Positions 1 through 5,165 of a DNA stretch of 5,165 bases are shown here, in pieces. Location: contig JAUTXM010000490.1 in assembly GCA_030838025.1 (NCBI GenBank), positions 1 through 5,165 of the forward strand, given 5' to 3'. Position 1 is the stretch's first letter; each line of letters begins with the position of its first letter. Below the pieces are notes generated by a model. It had not been told where the DNA came from. It worked only from the letters and a program-made list of their open reading frames with translations, and did no database searches. This DNA comes from Acidimicrobiaceae bacterium (GTDB lineage Bacteria; Actinomycetota; Acidimicrobiia; Acidimicrobiales; Palsa-688). The position numbers were made by a program, and so were the translations under genes.

Positions 1-771
1 GAGGCGATGGAGGTCGGGCCGACCTGCCATTACGTGATGGGCGGGATCGAGGTCGAGCCGGACACGGCGGCCGCCGCCCACGTGCCGGGGCTGTTCGCCT
101 CCGGAGAGGTTGCCGGCGGCATGCACGGTTCGAACCGCCTCGGCGGCAACTCACTATCTGACCTGCTGGTGTTCGGCAAGCGTTCCGGCGAGGGGGCCGC
201 TGCCTACGTCAAGGCACTAGGCGGCCACTACCCGGCCATCACCGACGCGCAGCTCGAGTCCTGTGCCACCACCGCGTTGGCGCCGCTCCAACAGCCCGAC
301 GGCGAGAACGCCTATGAGTTGCACCAAGAACTGCAGCAGATCATCAACGATCTCGTCGGCCTGGTTCGCAAGCGCAGCGAGATGGCCGACGCGCTCGATC
401 GGCTCGACAAGCTCAAGGAGCGCGCTGAGCACATCGGGGTGCCTGGCGCGCGGCAGTTCAACCCGGGCTGGCACGTCGCGCTTGACCTGCGCAACATGCT
501 CTCGGTCGCCGAGTGTGTCGCGCGCTCGGCATTGATGCGTGAGGAGTCTCGCGGCGGGCATACCCGCGACGACTTCCCGACCATGTCTGCCGAGTGGCGA
601 AAGGTGAACCTTGTCTCGTCGCTGTCCGGCGGGGACGTCAAGGTCGTCGAGCAGCCGATGCCACCGATGCGCCCCGACCTGCTGGCGCTCTTCGACCCCG
701 ACGAGCTGGCCAAGTACTACACCGAGGAAGAGCTCACGGAGGTCCGCGGCGCGCAGGAGGTCGACGCATGA
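1..771 (+). CDS. sdhA: Succinate dehydrogenase/fumarate reductase flavoprotein subunit, C-terminal part (5' end outside window)
   Basis: This is the catalytic flavoprotein of succinate:quinone oxidoreductase. It oxidises succinate to fumarate on a covalently bound FAD and passes electrons to the iron-sulfur subunit on the cytoplasmic face of the membrane. The reading frame is open from base 1, so the gene is cut by the window edge. About 256 residues remain of a family usually near 600-650. Visible landmarks, counted from base 1, are PTCHYVMGGI (residues 7-16), carrying the active-site His of the HYxMGG motif, then ASGEVAGGMHGSNRLGGNSL (33-52), with the FAD-contacting Glu and the substrate-binding Arg of the RLGxNSL motif. 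The helical C-terminal domain ends in the typical ESRGGHTRDDFP stretch. No frameshift or missing key residue is seen in this part. The gene runs into sdhB 52 bases downstream on the same strand. Resemblance to actinobacterial Sdh1 is from memory; the SQR versus fumarate reductase direction cannot be settled from sequence. Confidence 0.95.
   Translation, partial: EAMEVGPTCHYVMGGIEVEPDTAAAAHVPGLFASGEVAGGMHGSNRLGGNSLSDLLVFGKRSGEGAAAYVKALGGHYPAITDAQLESCATTALAPLQQPDGENAYELHQELQQIINDLVGLVRKRSEMADALDRLDKLKERAEHIGVPGARQFNPGWHVALDLRNMLSVAECVARSALMREESRGGHTRDDFPTMSAEWRKVNLVSSLSGGDVKVVEQPMPPMRPDLLALFDPDELAKYYTEEELTEVRGAQEVDA
755..760 (+). promoter_or_regulatory. Strong Shine-Dalgarno inside the end of sdhA, not positioned for sdhB
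   Basis: AGGAGG lies 7 bases upstream of an ATG at 768-770 that overlaps the sdhA stop codon (ATGA, 768-771). Sequence and spacing are near ideal, but the ATG opens only a 19-codon frame. The sdhB start lies 56 bases further on, out of frame with this ATG. The site therefore either drives a coupling mini-ORF or is a relic of an older sdhB start. Confidence 0.55.
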
Positions 772-827
772 GACACCCCACGAAACCGCTTCGCGCTTTC
801 GCGGGGACCCCGAAGGTAGACCAATGA
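768..827 (+). CDS. Possible 19-codon mini-ORF bridging sdhA and sdhB
   Basis: The frame reads MRHPTKPLRAFAGTPKVDQ and stops at TGA 825-827. Its ATG overlaps the sdhA stop (ATGA at 768-771), and its stop overlaps the sdhB start (ATGA at 824-827). It has a better Shine-Dalgarno (AGGAGG at 755-760, 7-base spacing) than sdhB itself. The peptide is basic, rich in Pro, Lys and Arg, and matches no family I recognise. If translated, it would mainly carry ribosomes from sdhA to sdhB through the hairpin at 776-806, keeping the two subunits in balance. It could equally be chance in an inserted noncoding segment, since short open frames are common in GC-rich DNA. The unusual part is the combination of signals, not the peptide. 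Confidence 0.25.
   Translation: MRHPTKPLRAFAGTPKVDQ
776..806 (+). repeat. Hairpin in the sdhA-sdhB spacer
   Basis: The left arm CCCCACGAAA (776-785) pairs with the right arm TTTCGCGGGG (797-806). This gives nine base pairs and one A-C mismatch (780/802), around an 11-base loop that can pair further by G788-C796 and C789-G795. No T-tract follows, so it does not look like an intrinsic terminator. It sits inside an operon whose subunits are needed in equal amounts. A role as an RNA processing or stability element, or as the body of a small inserted repeat, is inference. Confidence 0.5.
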
Positions 828-1594
828 GCGAGCCGGCACAAGCGGAGGGCTATCAGGCGCACTTCCGGATCTGGCGCGGCGACGCGGAAGCCGGAGATCT
901 CGTCGACTACACCGTCGAGGTGATCGAGGGCGAGGTGGTGCTCGACATCATTCACCGGCTGCAGGCCACCCAGGCGGGCGACCTGGCGGTGCGGTGGAAC
1001 TGCAAGGCAGGCAAGTGCGGTTCCTGCAGTGCCGAGATCAATGGTCGCCCACGCCTCATGTGCATGACTCGAATGTCGATCTTTGCCGAGGACGAGACGA
1101 TCACGGTGACGCCGCTGCGGACCTTCCCCGTCATGAAGGACCTGGTCACCGACGTTTCCTACAACTACGAGAAGGCGCGGGAGATCCCGGCCTTCGCACC
1201 GCCTGCCGGCATCGGCCCAGGCGAGTACCGCATGGCGCAGCAGGACGTCGAGCGCTCGCAGGAGTTCCGCAAGTGCATCGAGTGCTTCCTGTGCCAGGAC
1301 GTCTGCCACGTCATCCGCGATCACGAGGACAACAAGGCCGCCTATGCCGGGCCCCGCTTCCTGATGCGGGTCGCCGAGCTGGACATGCACCCGCTCGACG
1401 CGCTGGACCGCAAGGACGCGGCGCAAGAGGACCATGGCCTCGGCCTCTGCAACATCACCAAGTGCTGCACCGAGGTCTGCCCGGAGCACATCAAGATCAC
1501 CGACAACGCGCTGATACCGATGAAGGAGCGCGTCGTCGACCGCAAGTACGACCCGCTGGTCTGGCTCGGCAGCAAGATCGCCCGGCGCAGGTAG
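824..1594 (+). CDS. sdhB: Succinate dehydrogenase/fumarate reductase iron-sulfur subunit
   Basis: This protein of 256 residues, normal for the family, carries electrons from SdhA's FAD to quinone (menaquinone in most actinobacteria) through three iron-sulfur clusters. The N-terminal ferredoxin-like domain (about 10-110) binds [2Fe-2S] through C60, C65, C68 and C80. The C-terminal domain has CIECFLCQDVC (C151, C154, C157, C161) and CNITKCCTEVC (C209, C214, C215, C219). By alignment with E. coli SdhB spacing, C151/C154/C157/C219 would hold [4Fe-4S] and C161/C209/C215 would hold [3Fe-4S]. T212 occupies the position where a fourth Cys would make a second [4Fe-4S]. The ATG at 824 is chosen because the frame upstream lies inside sdhA, and GAAGG (812-816) gives a modest ribosome binding site. 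The segment from the second cysteine cluster to the C-terminal LVWLGSKIARRR is typical of actinobacterial Sdh1 SdhB, as I recall it. It is co-transcribed with sdhA by position; the membrane anchor gene is expected upstream of sdhA. Confidence 0.96.
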   Translation: MSEPAQAEGYQAHFRIWRGDAEAGDLVDYTVEVIEGEVVLDIIHRLQATQAGDLAVRWNCKAGKCGSCSAEINGRPRLMCMTRMSIFAEDETITVTPLRTFPVMKDLVTDVSYNYEKAREIPAFAPPAGIGPGEYRMAQQDVERSQEFRKCIECFLCQDVCHVIRDHEDNKAAYAGPRFLMRVAELDMHPLDALDRKDAAQEDHGLGLCNITKCCTEVCPEHIKITDNALIPMKERVVDRKYDPLVWLGSKIARRR

Positions 1595-1668
1595 CCGGAG
1601 CAGATCCACGATTGCCGGACGAACGTATCTCGGCGCAGGGGATGCCGTGTCAGCGATCAATGGCGGGG

Positions 1669-1688
1669 TAGATCGACAGTGTGATCTA
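1669..1688. promoter_or_regulatory. Perfect inverted repeat TAGATC-N8-GATCTA upstream of the methyltransferase
   Basis: Two 6-base arms (1669-1674 and 1683-1688) are exact reverse complements separated by 8 bases. The site is 56 bases before the methyltransferase GTG and 74 bases after the sdhB stop. Size and symmetry suit an operator for a dimeric regulator. It could also form a short RNA hairpin; the inner ACA/TGT can extend pairing around a bulged G. No T-tract follows. I found no convincing -35/-10 pair beside it, so its role is open. Confidence 0.3.
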
Positions 1689-1695
1689 GTAGGTG

Positions 1696-1712
1696 TTCGG
1701 TCGCTGGCCGAA
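1696..1712 (+). repeat. Short stem-loop TTCGG-N7-CCGAA
   Basis: TTCGG (1696-1700) pairs with CCGAA (1708-1712), and the stem can extend inward by T1701-G1707 and C1702-G1706. It lies eight bases after the inverted repeat at 1669-1688 and 20 bases before the methyltransferase ribosome binding site. It might end the sdh transcript or belong to the methyltransferase leader. Without a T-tract neither reading is favoured, and a stem this short can arise by chance in GC-rich DNA. Confidence 0.25.
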
Positions 1713-1744
1713 TCCCCACATCCGGACACTTCGGGAGCAGACAC

Positions 1745-2572
1745 GTGGCCGCAAAGTCACTGAAGGACGATGCGGCCATCGAAAACCTGCAGGACATCGG
1801 GCACCCGGACGATCACGACTACGTGGTCGGCTCGCCGCATCTCATCCATCGCCAGTTAAACGAATGGATGGTGAATACGATCCGTGCCGAGGTCATCGAC
1901 ATTCTCGAGACCAAGGGCCGCGCCCGGGTTCTGGAAATCGGCGCGGGCCATGGCACCTTCACCGATCACGCACTGGCAGCCGGTGCCGAAGTCACATTGA
2001 CTGAGATGAGTCGGGCCAGCGCTGGGCTGCTCCAACGGCGGTACGCGCACAATCCCGCGGCTCGGGTGATTTTCGACCCGGCCGGGAACTCGGATCTGAT
2101 CGCCGCTCAGCGATTCGATCTCGTGCTGTGTATCTCAGTGCTGCACCACATTCCCGATTACCTCGATGCGATTGGCAAGTGGGTCTCCCTGATCGACGCA
2201 GGGGGCTCGTTCGTCTCCTTTCAAGATCCGCTCTGGTACCCACGCCAGTCCCGGCTGAACCTGGCCGCCGACCGTGGCGCCTACTACCTCTGGCGACTCG
2301 GACGGGGCGATCGCATCGCCGGCATCAAGAGCATCGTCCGCCGCAAGTTAGGACACATGGACACGAGAAATCCGCGCGACATGGTCGAGTACCACGTCTT
2401 GCGACAGGGTTGCGACGAGCAGGCAATTGCCCAGCAGCTGTCGACGTCATTTGCGACCGTCGACGTGCTGCCCTACTGGTCGGCCGTCTCCCGGGTGGCG
2501 CAACGCGCTGGCAACGCGCTCGGCCTGACGTCGACGTTCGGCGTGGTCGCGCAAGGAAGACGCCTCAGTTAG
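1745..2572 (+). CDS. Class I SAM-dependent methyltransferase, substrate unknown
   Basis: The 275-residue product has a Rossmann-type methyltransferase core and should transfer a methyl group from S-adenosylmethionine. Motif I is VLEIGAGHGT (62-71), the glycine loop that holds SAM. E87 in TLTEMS sits at the end of strand 2, where an acidic residue binds the ribose. FDLVLCISVLHHIPD (124-138) is the motif II/post-II region, ending in the LHH-P signature of this superfamily. The C-terminal ~115 residues (from QDPLWYPR, 160-167) replace the usual short end. They include an aromatic and basic stretch at 180-203, which may cover the acceptor site. No signal peptide or transmembrane segment is seen, so the enzyme is probably cytoplasmic. 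GTG at 1745 is preferred because GGGAG (1733-1737) lies 7 bases upstream. Similar enzymes methylate lipids, sugars or small metabolites, and neither neighbour says which. It lies 150 bases after sdhB and probably has its own promoter. Confidence 0.85.
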   Translation: MAAKSLKDDAAIENLQDIGHPDDHDYVVGSPHLIHRQLNEWMVNTIRAEVIDILETKGRARVLEIGAGHGTFTDHALAAGAEVTLTEMSRASAGLLQRRYAHNPAARVIFDPAGNSDLIAAQRFDLVLCISVLHHIPDYLDAIGKWVSLIDAGGSFVSFQDPLWYPRQSRLNLAADRGAYYLWRLGRGDRIAGIKSIVRRKLGHMDTRNPRDMVEYHVLRQGCDEQAIAQQLSTSFATVDVLPYWSAVSRVAQRAGNALGLTSTFGVVAQGRRLS

Positions 2573-2675
2573 CGCCGGTTGCGTCGCTGCAAACGATCGC
2601 GGAAATGCTCCGAGACATCGGCTGCCCCCGCCACCGTTGCCATGAACGCTAAAAGCGACCCGGCCAGGGCCTCAA

Positions 2676-2705
2676 TTCTCACTTGGCTTCCAGACACGGT
2701 ATGGT
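2676..2705 (+). promoter_or_regulatory. Candidate promoter for the secreted propeller gene
   Basis: TTCTCA (2676-2681) and TATGGT (2700-2705) each match the housekeeping -35 and -10 consensus at four of six positions, with an 18-base spacer. TATGGT also fits the TANNNT form common in actinobacteria. Transcription would start near 2711-2713, giving a leader of about 48 bases. The match is moderate, and sites like this occur by chance. Confidence 0.3.
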
Positions 2706-2707
2706 GG

Positions 2708-2720
2708 CCTCACGTTGAGG
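2708..2720. promoter_or_regulatory. Inverted repeat CCTCA-CGT-TGAGG at the predicted transcription start
   Basis: Two perfect 5-base arms flank a 3-base centre, just downstream of the candidate -10 at 2700-2705. As DNA it is placed where an operator would block initiation. As RNA it would form only a small hairpin with a tight loop. A second hairpin follows within five bases (2725-2746). Confidence 0.3.
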
Positions 2721-2724
2721 TGCG

Positions 2725-2746
2725 CGCGGGGGCCTTTGCGCCCGCG
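2725..2746 (+). promoter_or_regulatory. GC-rich leader hairpin abutting the ribosome binding site
   Basis: CGCGGG (2725-2730) pairs with CCCGCG (2741-2746). After one G-G mismatch, G2732-C2739 and C2733-G2738 close a four-base CTTT loop. The 3' arm ends at the first G of the GGAAAGG that serves as Shine-Dalgarno for the start at 2760. A stable stem here could limit or tune ribosome access. No known riboswitch class is recognisable and the leader is too short for most of them. Confidence 0.4.
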
Positions 2747-2759
2747 GAAAGGCACCCAA

Positions 2760-2885
2760 ATGACACTTGTCCATTCGTCCTCCCCAGCCACGCTTCGCCG
2801 TCTTCCGGCTCGCTGGCTGGCCGCCCTCGTGATCGGACTGCTCGCGGCGGCCACATTCGTCGGTATCTCGCCATCGGCATCCGCC
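2760..2885 (+). other. Signal peptide of the propeller protein (residues 1-42)
   Basis: A polar start is followed by a basic stretch with R13, R14 and R18, a hydrophobic core from W19 to about I36, and PSASAS at 38-43. The A-x-A rule favours cleavage after A42 (ASA), with one or two residues of uncertainty. This fits Sec export. The R13-R14 pair is only a partial Tat motif, because the following residues (LPARW) do not match the usual FLK. Confidence 0.85.
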
Positions 2886-5117
2886 TCGACGATCGCCGGT
2901 TCATGGAGCACTAGCTTCGGACTGCAGGGCGCGGGCGGCGACGTGCTGGCGGTGGCCGTGTCTGGCTCGAAGATCTACGTCGGTGGATCCTTCACGACGT
3001 TCGGCGGACAACCGACCGGGACGTACTCGCACGTCGCGGAGTGGACGGGTACCAAATGGGTGCCGCTCGCCGCCGGCCTGAACGGCAACGTCTACGCGCT
3101 GACGGTGCTCGGCGGCACGGTGTACGCCGGCGGAGACTTCACCACGGCGGGCGGACTGCCGGCCAACCACCTGGCCGCGTGGAACGGCCACGCGTGGACA
3201 GACGTCGGTGGAGTTTCCACCACCGGTGGCGAGGCGATCGGCGAGCGAGTCGAGTCGTTGACGACCGACGGCACCTCGGTGTACGTCGGGGGCCAGTTCG
3301 ACACGGCCGGGTCGACCGCCGTCAACAGCATCGCGTCCTACACGCCCGGGACCGGGTTCGCGGCCCTCGGCGTGGGGGTGCAGAACTGCATGAGCTGCGG
3401 GCCGAACAAGACTCCGGGCGACGCGCGGGCCCTGATGTGGGCCAACGGGAAGCTCTACGTCGGCGGGTCCTTCGGCGGGGCCGGCGGCATCCTGACCAGC
3501 AGCTTCGCCAGCTGGACGCAAGCGGCGGGCTGGGTGACATACGGCAGCGGGCTAACCAGATTCGGTGGCGGCAGCGCGGGAGTCGTCGAGTCGCTAGCCG
3601 TCGATCCGGCCACCACCGCCGTCTATGCCGGTGGCCGCTTCGACGGGGCGAACGGCACCCCGGCCAGCGGGATCGCCCAACTGTCCGGGACGGTCTGGAG
3701 CGGGGTCGGCGACATCACCGCCGGCGGCGCGACGGTGGACGTCAACGGGCTGGCCGTGCGCTCCGGCAAGCTGTACGCAACGGGGTCATTCACGACCGCC
3801 GGTGGGGCGAGCGCCACGAACTTCGCAATGCGCAGCGGCACGACCTGGACACAGGCCGGCGGTGGGCTGGCCGGAACCGGGGACGCGCTCGCCGTGTTCG
3901 GGTCCCGGGTCGTGGTTGCGGGCGCGTTCGCCAACACCAACGACGACAAGTTTCAACTGGCGGCCATCGCGCTGTGGGGCACCACTTGGGAGGGGCTCGG
4001 GCAGGGTGCTCAGCTCCTCAACGCCAACCCGGGCTCGGTCAACGCCTTGGCCTCCGACGGCACCGCCAACGGCGTCTGGGCAGCGGGGCAGTTCAACCAG
4101 GTCGGCGCTGTGCGGGCCAACGGCATCGCCCATTGGACCGGCACCGCGTGGCGACCGCTGAGTTCCGGCCTGGGTATCGGCGGCGTCCAAGGCGGTGGGG
4201 TCGCGCATGCCATGGTCGTCTTGGGCGGACAGCTCTACGTCGCGGGCCAGTTCGATCACGCCGGCCCGACCCCGGCCGGCAACATCGCCCGGTGGGACGG
4301 CACCAACTGGTTCGCGCTTGGCTCCGGTGTCGCCGGCGGGCGCATCAATGCGCTGGCCGTCGTCGGCGGAACGCTGTTTGCGGCGGGATCGTTCAGCTCG
4401 GCCGGTGGCCAACCGGCAAGTGGAATTGCAGCGTGGGACCCGGTCGCGTCGAGCTGGGCACCGCTACCCGGCGACCCCGCCTTCACCAACGGCAACATCT
4501 ACGCCTTGGCAACCGATGGCGCGCGCTACCTCTACGTTGGCGGCGACTACACCACTATCACGGTCAACGGCCAGAGTGAGACCGTTTGGGGCCTGATCAA
4601 ATTCGACGCCCAGGCCACCGGTTCTGGCCTGGCGCGCTACCCCGTAAGCGGCGGTAGCAACGGCCAGATCCAAACTCTCCTGGTCTCCGCCGCCGGAGAC
4701 CTCTACGCCGGCGGCACCTTCTCTCGCGCCGGCACGCGCCCGGGTGTCGCAGGCGTGCCGGCCGCGCACGTCGCTGTATGGCACGCCAGCACCGACCAGT
4801 CATGGGCCGCACTCGGCACCGGAACGGACAACACGGTGTCGGCCGTGACGATCAACGGCGGGTTGGTCTACGCGACTGGCACCTTCACGATTGCCGGCCG
4901 ACAGAAGCACGCCGGCATCGCCGCGTACAACCCTTCGACGTCAACATGGGCCGGCCTCGGGTCCGGCGGCCTGCTCGGTCACGCGGACTTCGCGAGCTTC
5001 GGACCGGCCTACGGGTACAGCCTGCTACCAGCCGGCAGCGCCGGCGTATGGGTCGGTGGAAACTTCGTCCAGACCGGAACTGTTCCGGCCGGCTCAATCG
5101 CAAAGTGGATCGCCTAG
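2760..5117 (+). CDS. Secreted beta-propeller repeat protein with 14 repeats
   Basis: The 785-residue product begins with an export signal (residues 1 to about 42). The rest is nearly all tandem repeats of about 46-60 residues with the pattern V.AL.V.GG.LYVGG.FTTAGG.PA..IA.W.GT.W..LG.G. This pattern is typical of beta-propeller blades and recalls Rax2-like and delta-60-type repeats; that family tie is from memory. Fourteen G-x-[F/Y] cores can be counted, from F78 to F769. No catalytic motif is apparent. There is no LPxTG signal, C-terminal membrane segment or other anchor, so the protein is probably released or held non-covalently at the cell surface. The only two cysteines, C210 and C213, form a CxxC in a long loop between repeats 3 and 4. 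The ATG at 2760 is chosen because AAAGG (2748-2752) lies 7 bases upstream and the signal peptide follows at once; an earlier in-frame GTG near 2715 would add 15 non-signal residues and overlap the leader hairpins. Binding or adhesion at the surface is a guess. Confidence 0.9.
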   Translation: MTLVHSSSPATLRRLPARWLAALVIGLLAAATFVGISPSASASTIAGSWSTSFGLQGAGGDVLAVAVSGSKIYVGGSFTTFGGQPTGTYSHVAEWTGTKWVPLAAGLNGNVYALTVLGGTVYAGGDFTTAGGLPANHLAAWNGHAWTDVGGVSTTGGEAIGERVESLTTDGTSVYVGGQFDTAGSTAVNSIASYTPGTGFAALGVGVQNCMSCGPNKTPGDARALMWANGKLYVGGSFGGAGGILTSSFASWTQAAGWVTYGSGLTRFGGGSAGVVESLAVDPATTAVYAGGRFDGANGTPASGIAQLSGTVWSGVGDITAGGATVDVNGLAVRSGKLYATGSFTTAGGASATNFAMRSGTTWTQAGGGLAGTGDALAVFGSRVVVAGAFANTNDDKFQLAAIALWGTTWEGLGQGAQLLNANPGSVNALASDGTANGVWAAGQFNQVGAVRANGIAHWTGTAWRPLSSGLGIGGVQGGGVAHAMVVLGGQLYVAGQFDHAGPTPAGNIARWDGTNWFALGSGVAGGRINALAVVGGTLFAAGSFSSAGGQPASGIAAWDPVASSWAPLPGDPAFTNGNIYALATDGARYLYVGGDYTTITVNGQSETVWGLIKFDAQATGSGLARYPVSGGSNGQIQTLLVSAAGDLYAGGTFSRAGTRPGVAGVPAAHVAVWHASTDQSWAALGTGTDNTVSAVTINGGLVYATGTFTIAGRQKHAGIAAYNPSTSTWAGLGSGGLLGHADFASFGPAYGYSLLPAGSAGVWVGGNFVQTGTVPAGSIAKWIA
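2937..5114 (+). repeat. Fourteen tandem propeller blades, probably two seven-bladed domains
   Basis: The aromatic at the centre of each repeat falls at residues F78, F127, F180, F238, F294, F344, F390, F445, F498, F545, Y597, F654, F709 and F769. The spacings run from 46 to 60. Each core reads [VA]-[GTA]-G-x-[FY], and most repeats end in W..LG.G. Repeats 11 and 12 carry longer insertions. The last repeat stops at SIAKWIA without the final W..LG strand, while the mature N-terminus begins with GSWSTSFGLQG, which resembles that missing strand. The DNA has diverged, with no long identical nucleotide repeat seen, so the array is old rather than freshly expanded. Confidence 0.75.
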
Positions 5118-5119
5118 AA

Positions 5120-5138
5120 ACACCGCGCGCCCGGGTGT
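5120..5138 (+). terminator. Weak terminator-like hairpin after the propeller gene
   Basis: ACACC (5120-5124) pairs with GGTGT (5134-5138) around a nine-base GC-rich loop, starting two bases after the stop codon. There is no T-tract, though many actinobacterial terminators lack one. The stem is short, so this is only a candidate; the remaining bases to 5165 show nothing else. Confidence 0.25.
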
Positions 5139-5165
5139 GTGAAGGTCATTCTGAAATGGCGCTAA

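Noticed and set aside
776..806. Intrinsic terminator between sdhA and sdhB
   Set aside because: No T-tract follows the stem, and termination here would separate two subunits needed in equal amounts.
734..1744. Long minus-strand open frame of 336 codons opposite sdhB
   Set aside because: It lies antisense to a clear sdhB with all cluster cysteines. The predicted protein is low-complexity, rich in Arg, Ala, Val and Leu, as expected of an antisense GC-rich shadow frame.
2760..2885. Tat export signal from the R13-R14 pair
   Set aside because: The residues after the arginine pair do not match the Tat consensus, and a beta-propeller without a visible cofactor site has no clear need for folded export; Sec is simpler.
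2579..2914. 111-codon frame starting in the gap before the propeller gene
   Set aside because: It overlaps the signal peptide coding region of the propeller gene, has no good ribosome binding site, and shows no recognisable domain.
2901..3521. Minus-strand 206-codon frame opposite the propeller N-terminal half
   Set aside because: It is antisense to the repeat gene, its composition is that of a shadow frame, and no start signals were seen.
3041..4579. Plus-strand 512-codon frame inside the propeller gene
   Set aside because: Its product is overwhelmingly Arg, Gly and His, the signature of a shifted GC-rich frame, whereas the main frame carries regular blade repeats and a signal peptide.
2937..5114. 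Recent tandem duplication or CRISPR-like repeats in the last gene
   Set aside because: The periodicity is at protein level only; nucleotide copies are strongly diverged and spacing varies from 46 to 60 codons.
5139..5165. Short frame GTG to TAA at the window end
   Set aside because: Only eight codons, no ribosome binding site and no evidence of coding.

Overview
The window comes from a GC-rich genome with actinobacterial character. The base composition is well above 60% GC by eye, and coding frames strongly prefer G or C at the third codon position. The succinate dehydrogenase subunits resemble the Sdh1 type of actinobacteria such as mycobacteria (from memory of the family, not from a search). 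All recognisable genes lie on the + strand. The long minus-strand and alternate-frame ORFs are shadows of the GC-rich coding frames.

Layout. Positions 1-771 hold the C-terminal ~256 residues of a succinate dehydrogenase/fumarate reductase flavoprotein (SdhA), cut by the window edge. It is followed by the complete iron-sulfur subunit SdhB (824-1594). The 52 bases between them contain a hairpin, and a well-placed Shine-Dalgarno precedes a possible 19-codon ORF that overlaps both neighbours by ATGA. A 150-base gap (1595-1744) holds two short inverted repeats. Next is a class I SAM-dependent methyltransferase of unknown substrate (1745-2572). A 187-base gap (2573-2759) holds a candidate promoter and two tandem inverted repeats, the second abutting the ribosome binding site of the last gene. 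That gene (2760-5117) encodes a 785-residue exported protein made almost entirely of 14 beta-propeller-type repeats. The last 48 bases hold a weak hairpin that could be a terminator.

Function. SdhA and SdhB form the soluble catalytic half of a membrane succinate:quinone oxidoreductase; its membrane anchor should lie upstream, outside the window. Nothing links the methyltransferase or the secreted propeller to respiration, and the gaps suggest they are separate transcription units. No tRNA, rRNA, CRISPR, transposase or phage gene is visible. The region looks mostly ordinary. The points most worth a second look are the 56-base insert-like segment between sdhA and sdhB, and the 14-repeat secreted protein with its single CxxC loop.
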